Shown piece by piece: positions 63,003 through 64,000 of a DNA stretch of 64,000 nucleotides. The notes beneath the pieces are model-generated. The model made no database searches and was not told where the DNA came from. It saw only the letters and a list, made by a program, of their open reading frames with translations. The stretch's first letter is position 1, and each line of letters begins with the position of its first letter. The translations under genes and the position numbers were made by a program. This DNA comes from Promicromonospora iranensis (GTDB taxonomy: Bacteria; Actinomycetota; Actinomycetes; Actinomycetales; Cellulomonadaceae): NCBI RefSeq assembly GCF_028994805.1, contig NZ_JAJQQP010000010.1, positions 1-64,000 on the forward strand. The letters run 5' to 3'.

Positions 63003-64000
63003 TGGTTCTCCTGGGTGGTGCGGTCGGTGGCGTGCTCGGCCACGGGTCCGGCGTCGGTCCCGGCGTCGGTCCCGGGGCGGTCGAGCTCGCCCGCACGCCC
63101 TTCCGGGTGGAGCCAGCAGCGCGCCCAGCGGCCACCGCCGAGGTCGGTGCGCGGCGGCGCCTGCGTGCGGCACACGTCCATGGCGAACGGGCAGCGCGGG
63201 TGGAACCGGCACCCGGCGGGCGGGTCGATCAGGCTGGGGGGCTCACCGAGGCTGTCGGCATCGGCGTCGAACAGCGCCTCGCGGTCGCGAGCGCCCCGGC
63301 CGGGGTCGGGCGACGACTCGACGAGCAGGCGGGTGTACGGGTGCTGGGGTGCGGCGATGACCTGCTCCTTGGGCCCGCCCTCGACCATCTCGCCCGCGTA
63401 CATCACCACGATGTCGTCGCACAGGTAGCGGGCGCTGGCGATGTCGTGCGTGATGTAGAGCAGGGCCAGGCCGTCCTCGCTGCGCAGCCGGTCGAGCAGG
63501 TTGAGCATCTCCAGCCGGATCGACACGTCGAGCATCGAGATGGGTTCGTCGCCCAGCAGCACCTTGGGTTCCACGGCCAGGGCGCGGGCGATGACGACAC
63601 GCTGCCGCTGCCCGCCGGACAGCTCGTGCGGGAACTTGTCGACATACTGCTCCACGGGCGTCAGCGCCACACGCTCCAGCAGCTCCCGGACCCGGCGGTC
63701 CAGCTCGGCCCGGCCGCGCACCGCGTGGTGCAGCCGGAGGGGCCGCTCGAGGTTGTGCCGCACCCGGTGCAGCGGGTTCAGGGAGCCGAACGGGTCCTGG
63801 AAGATGAGCTGGACGTCCCGGTGGTAACCGCGCTCCACCCGGCCGCGACGCCGGCGGACGGGCGTGCCCTCCAGCCGGATCTCGCCGCTGGTCGGGGCGT
63901 AGAAGCCGGCCAGCAGGCGGGCGAGCGTCGTCTTGCCGCTGCCCGACTCCCCGACCAGCGCCACCACGCGGCCGCGGTGCAGGGCCAGCGTGCCGCCCTC
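62999..64000 (-). CDS. Oligopeptide/dipeptide-type ABC transporter ATP-binding protein (5' end outside window)
   Basis: ATPase subunit of a DppF/OppF-type importer; 333 codons are visible and the frame is open to the window edge. Walker A GESGSGKTT, Q-loop in LIFQDPFGSL, signature LSGGQRQRV, Walker B VLLGDEPISMLD, and the family-specific C-terminal extension with PAGCRFHPRCPFAMDVC. The unusual tail (AELDRPGTDAGTDAGPVAEHATD) is low complexity. Peptide-type transporters often import oligosaccharides in actinomycetes; with GH3 and GH5 downstream the substrate is probably a beta-linked oligosaccharide (inference). Confidence 0.92.
   Translation of the reverse strand, partial: EGGTLALHRGRVVALVGESGSGKTTLARLLAGFYAPTSGEIRLEGTPVRRRRGRVERGYHRDVQLIFQDPFGSLNPLHRVRHNLERPLRLHHAVRGRAELDRRVRELLERVALTPVEQYVDKFPHELSGGQRQRVVIARALAVEPKVLLGDEPISMLDVSIRLEMLNLLDRLRSEDGLALLYITHDIASARYLCDDIVVMYAGEMVEGGPKEQVIAAPQHPYTRLLVESSPDPGRGARDREALFDADADSLGEPPSLIDPPAGCRFHPRCPFAMDVCRTQAPPRTDLGGGRWARCWLHPEGRAGELDRPGTDAGTDAGPVAEHATDRTTQENQ

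Overview
The window is very GC-rich, densely packed and built almost entirely from carbohydrate-use modules. Lipoprotein solute receptors with two permeases but no dedicated ATPase, ROK and LacI regulators, Tat-type signals and GTGA/ATGA start-stop overlaps are all typical of Actinomycetota. The enzyme set (GH49, GH81, GH92, GH76, GH38, GH5, GH3) suggests a polysaccharide- and yeast-wall-degrading member of the Micrococcales, such as the Cellulosimicrobium/Isoptericola/Promicromonospora group. That placement is inference; no rRNA or other marker gene is present.

Layout. (1) 1-11.9 kb, dextran module: two tandem secreted GH49 dextranase-like enzymes (the first cut by the window edge), a ROK repressor, then a divergent operon of receptor, two permeases and a GH13 oligo-1,6-glucosidase. 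Dextran would be cut outside, isomalto-oligosaccharides imported and hydrolysed inside. (2) 11.9-13.0 kb: an aldo/keto reductase relic and an SRPBCC protein. (3) 13.0-22.3 kb, minus strand: a metallophosphoesterase with CBM6, a small exported protein, a DUF916-like membrane-anchored protein and a 1565-residue GH92 alpha-mannosidase. The two large enzymes end in the same C-terminal module, so the cluster looks like a cell-surface glycan-processing complex. (4) 22.5-32.5 kb: a BMP-like lipoprotein, a GH81 beta-1,3-glucanase behind a 34-bp perfect palindrome, a secreted protein of unknown function, an N5-(carboxyethyl)ornithine-synthase-like dehydrogenase, an FAD monooxygenase/TetR pair and a GH5 enzyme with a ricin-type lectin domain.

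(5) 32.7-46.5 kb, alpha-mannan module: LacI regulator, GH76 endo-mannanase (frameshifted), GH38 mannosidase, ABC importer, ROK kinase, two consecutive mannose-6-phosphate isomerases and a PHP-family hydrolase. Three near-identical operators (TGGTATCGNTACCA) sit at its promoters. Together with GH92 and GH81 this gives a route from yeast-type wall mannan and glucan to fructose-6-phosphate.

(6) 46.6-55.9 kb, non-glycan genes: an AAA+ ATPase with N-terminal TPR-like helices divergent from a TPR membrane protein; an OmpR-type two-component system followed by a copper type II monooxygenase-like lipoprotein and a DoxX-Rieske fusion; a decayed NarL-type system (response regulator without its acidic pair, plus the 3' end of a lost kinase); a MazG-like protein and a DEDD exonuclease. 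(7) 56.1-64.0 kb, minus strand: a beta-glycan operon of a peptide-type ABC ATPase (cut by the window edge), LacI repressor, FAD oxidoreductase, GH3 and a secreted GH5.

No tRNA, rRNA, CRISPR array, insertion sequence or replication origin was recognised. Starts were moved to the best ribosome-binding site wherever the longest open frame ran too far upstream.
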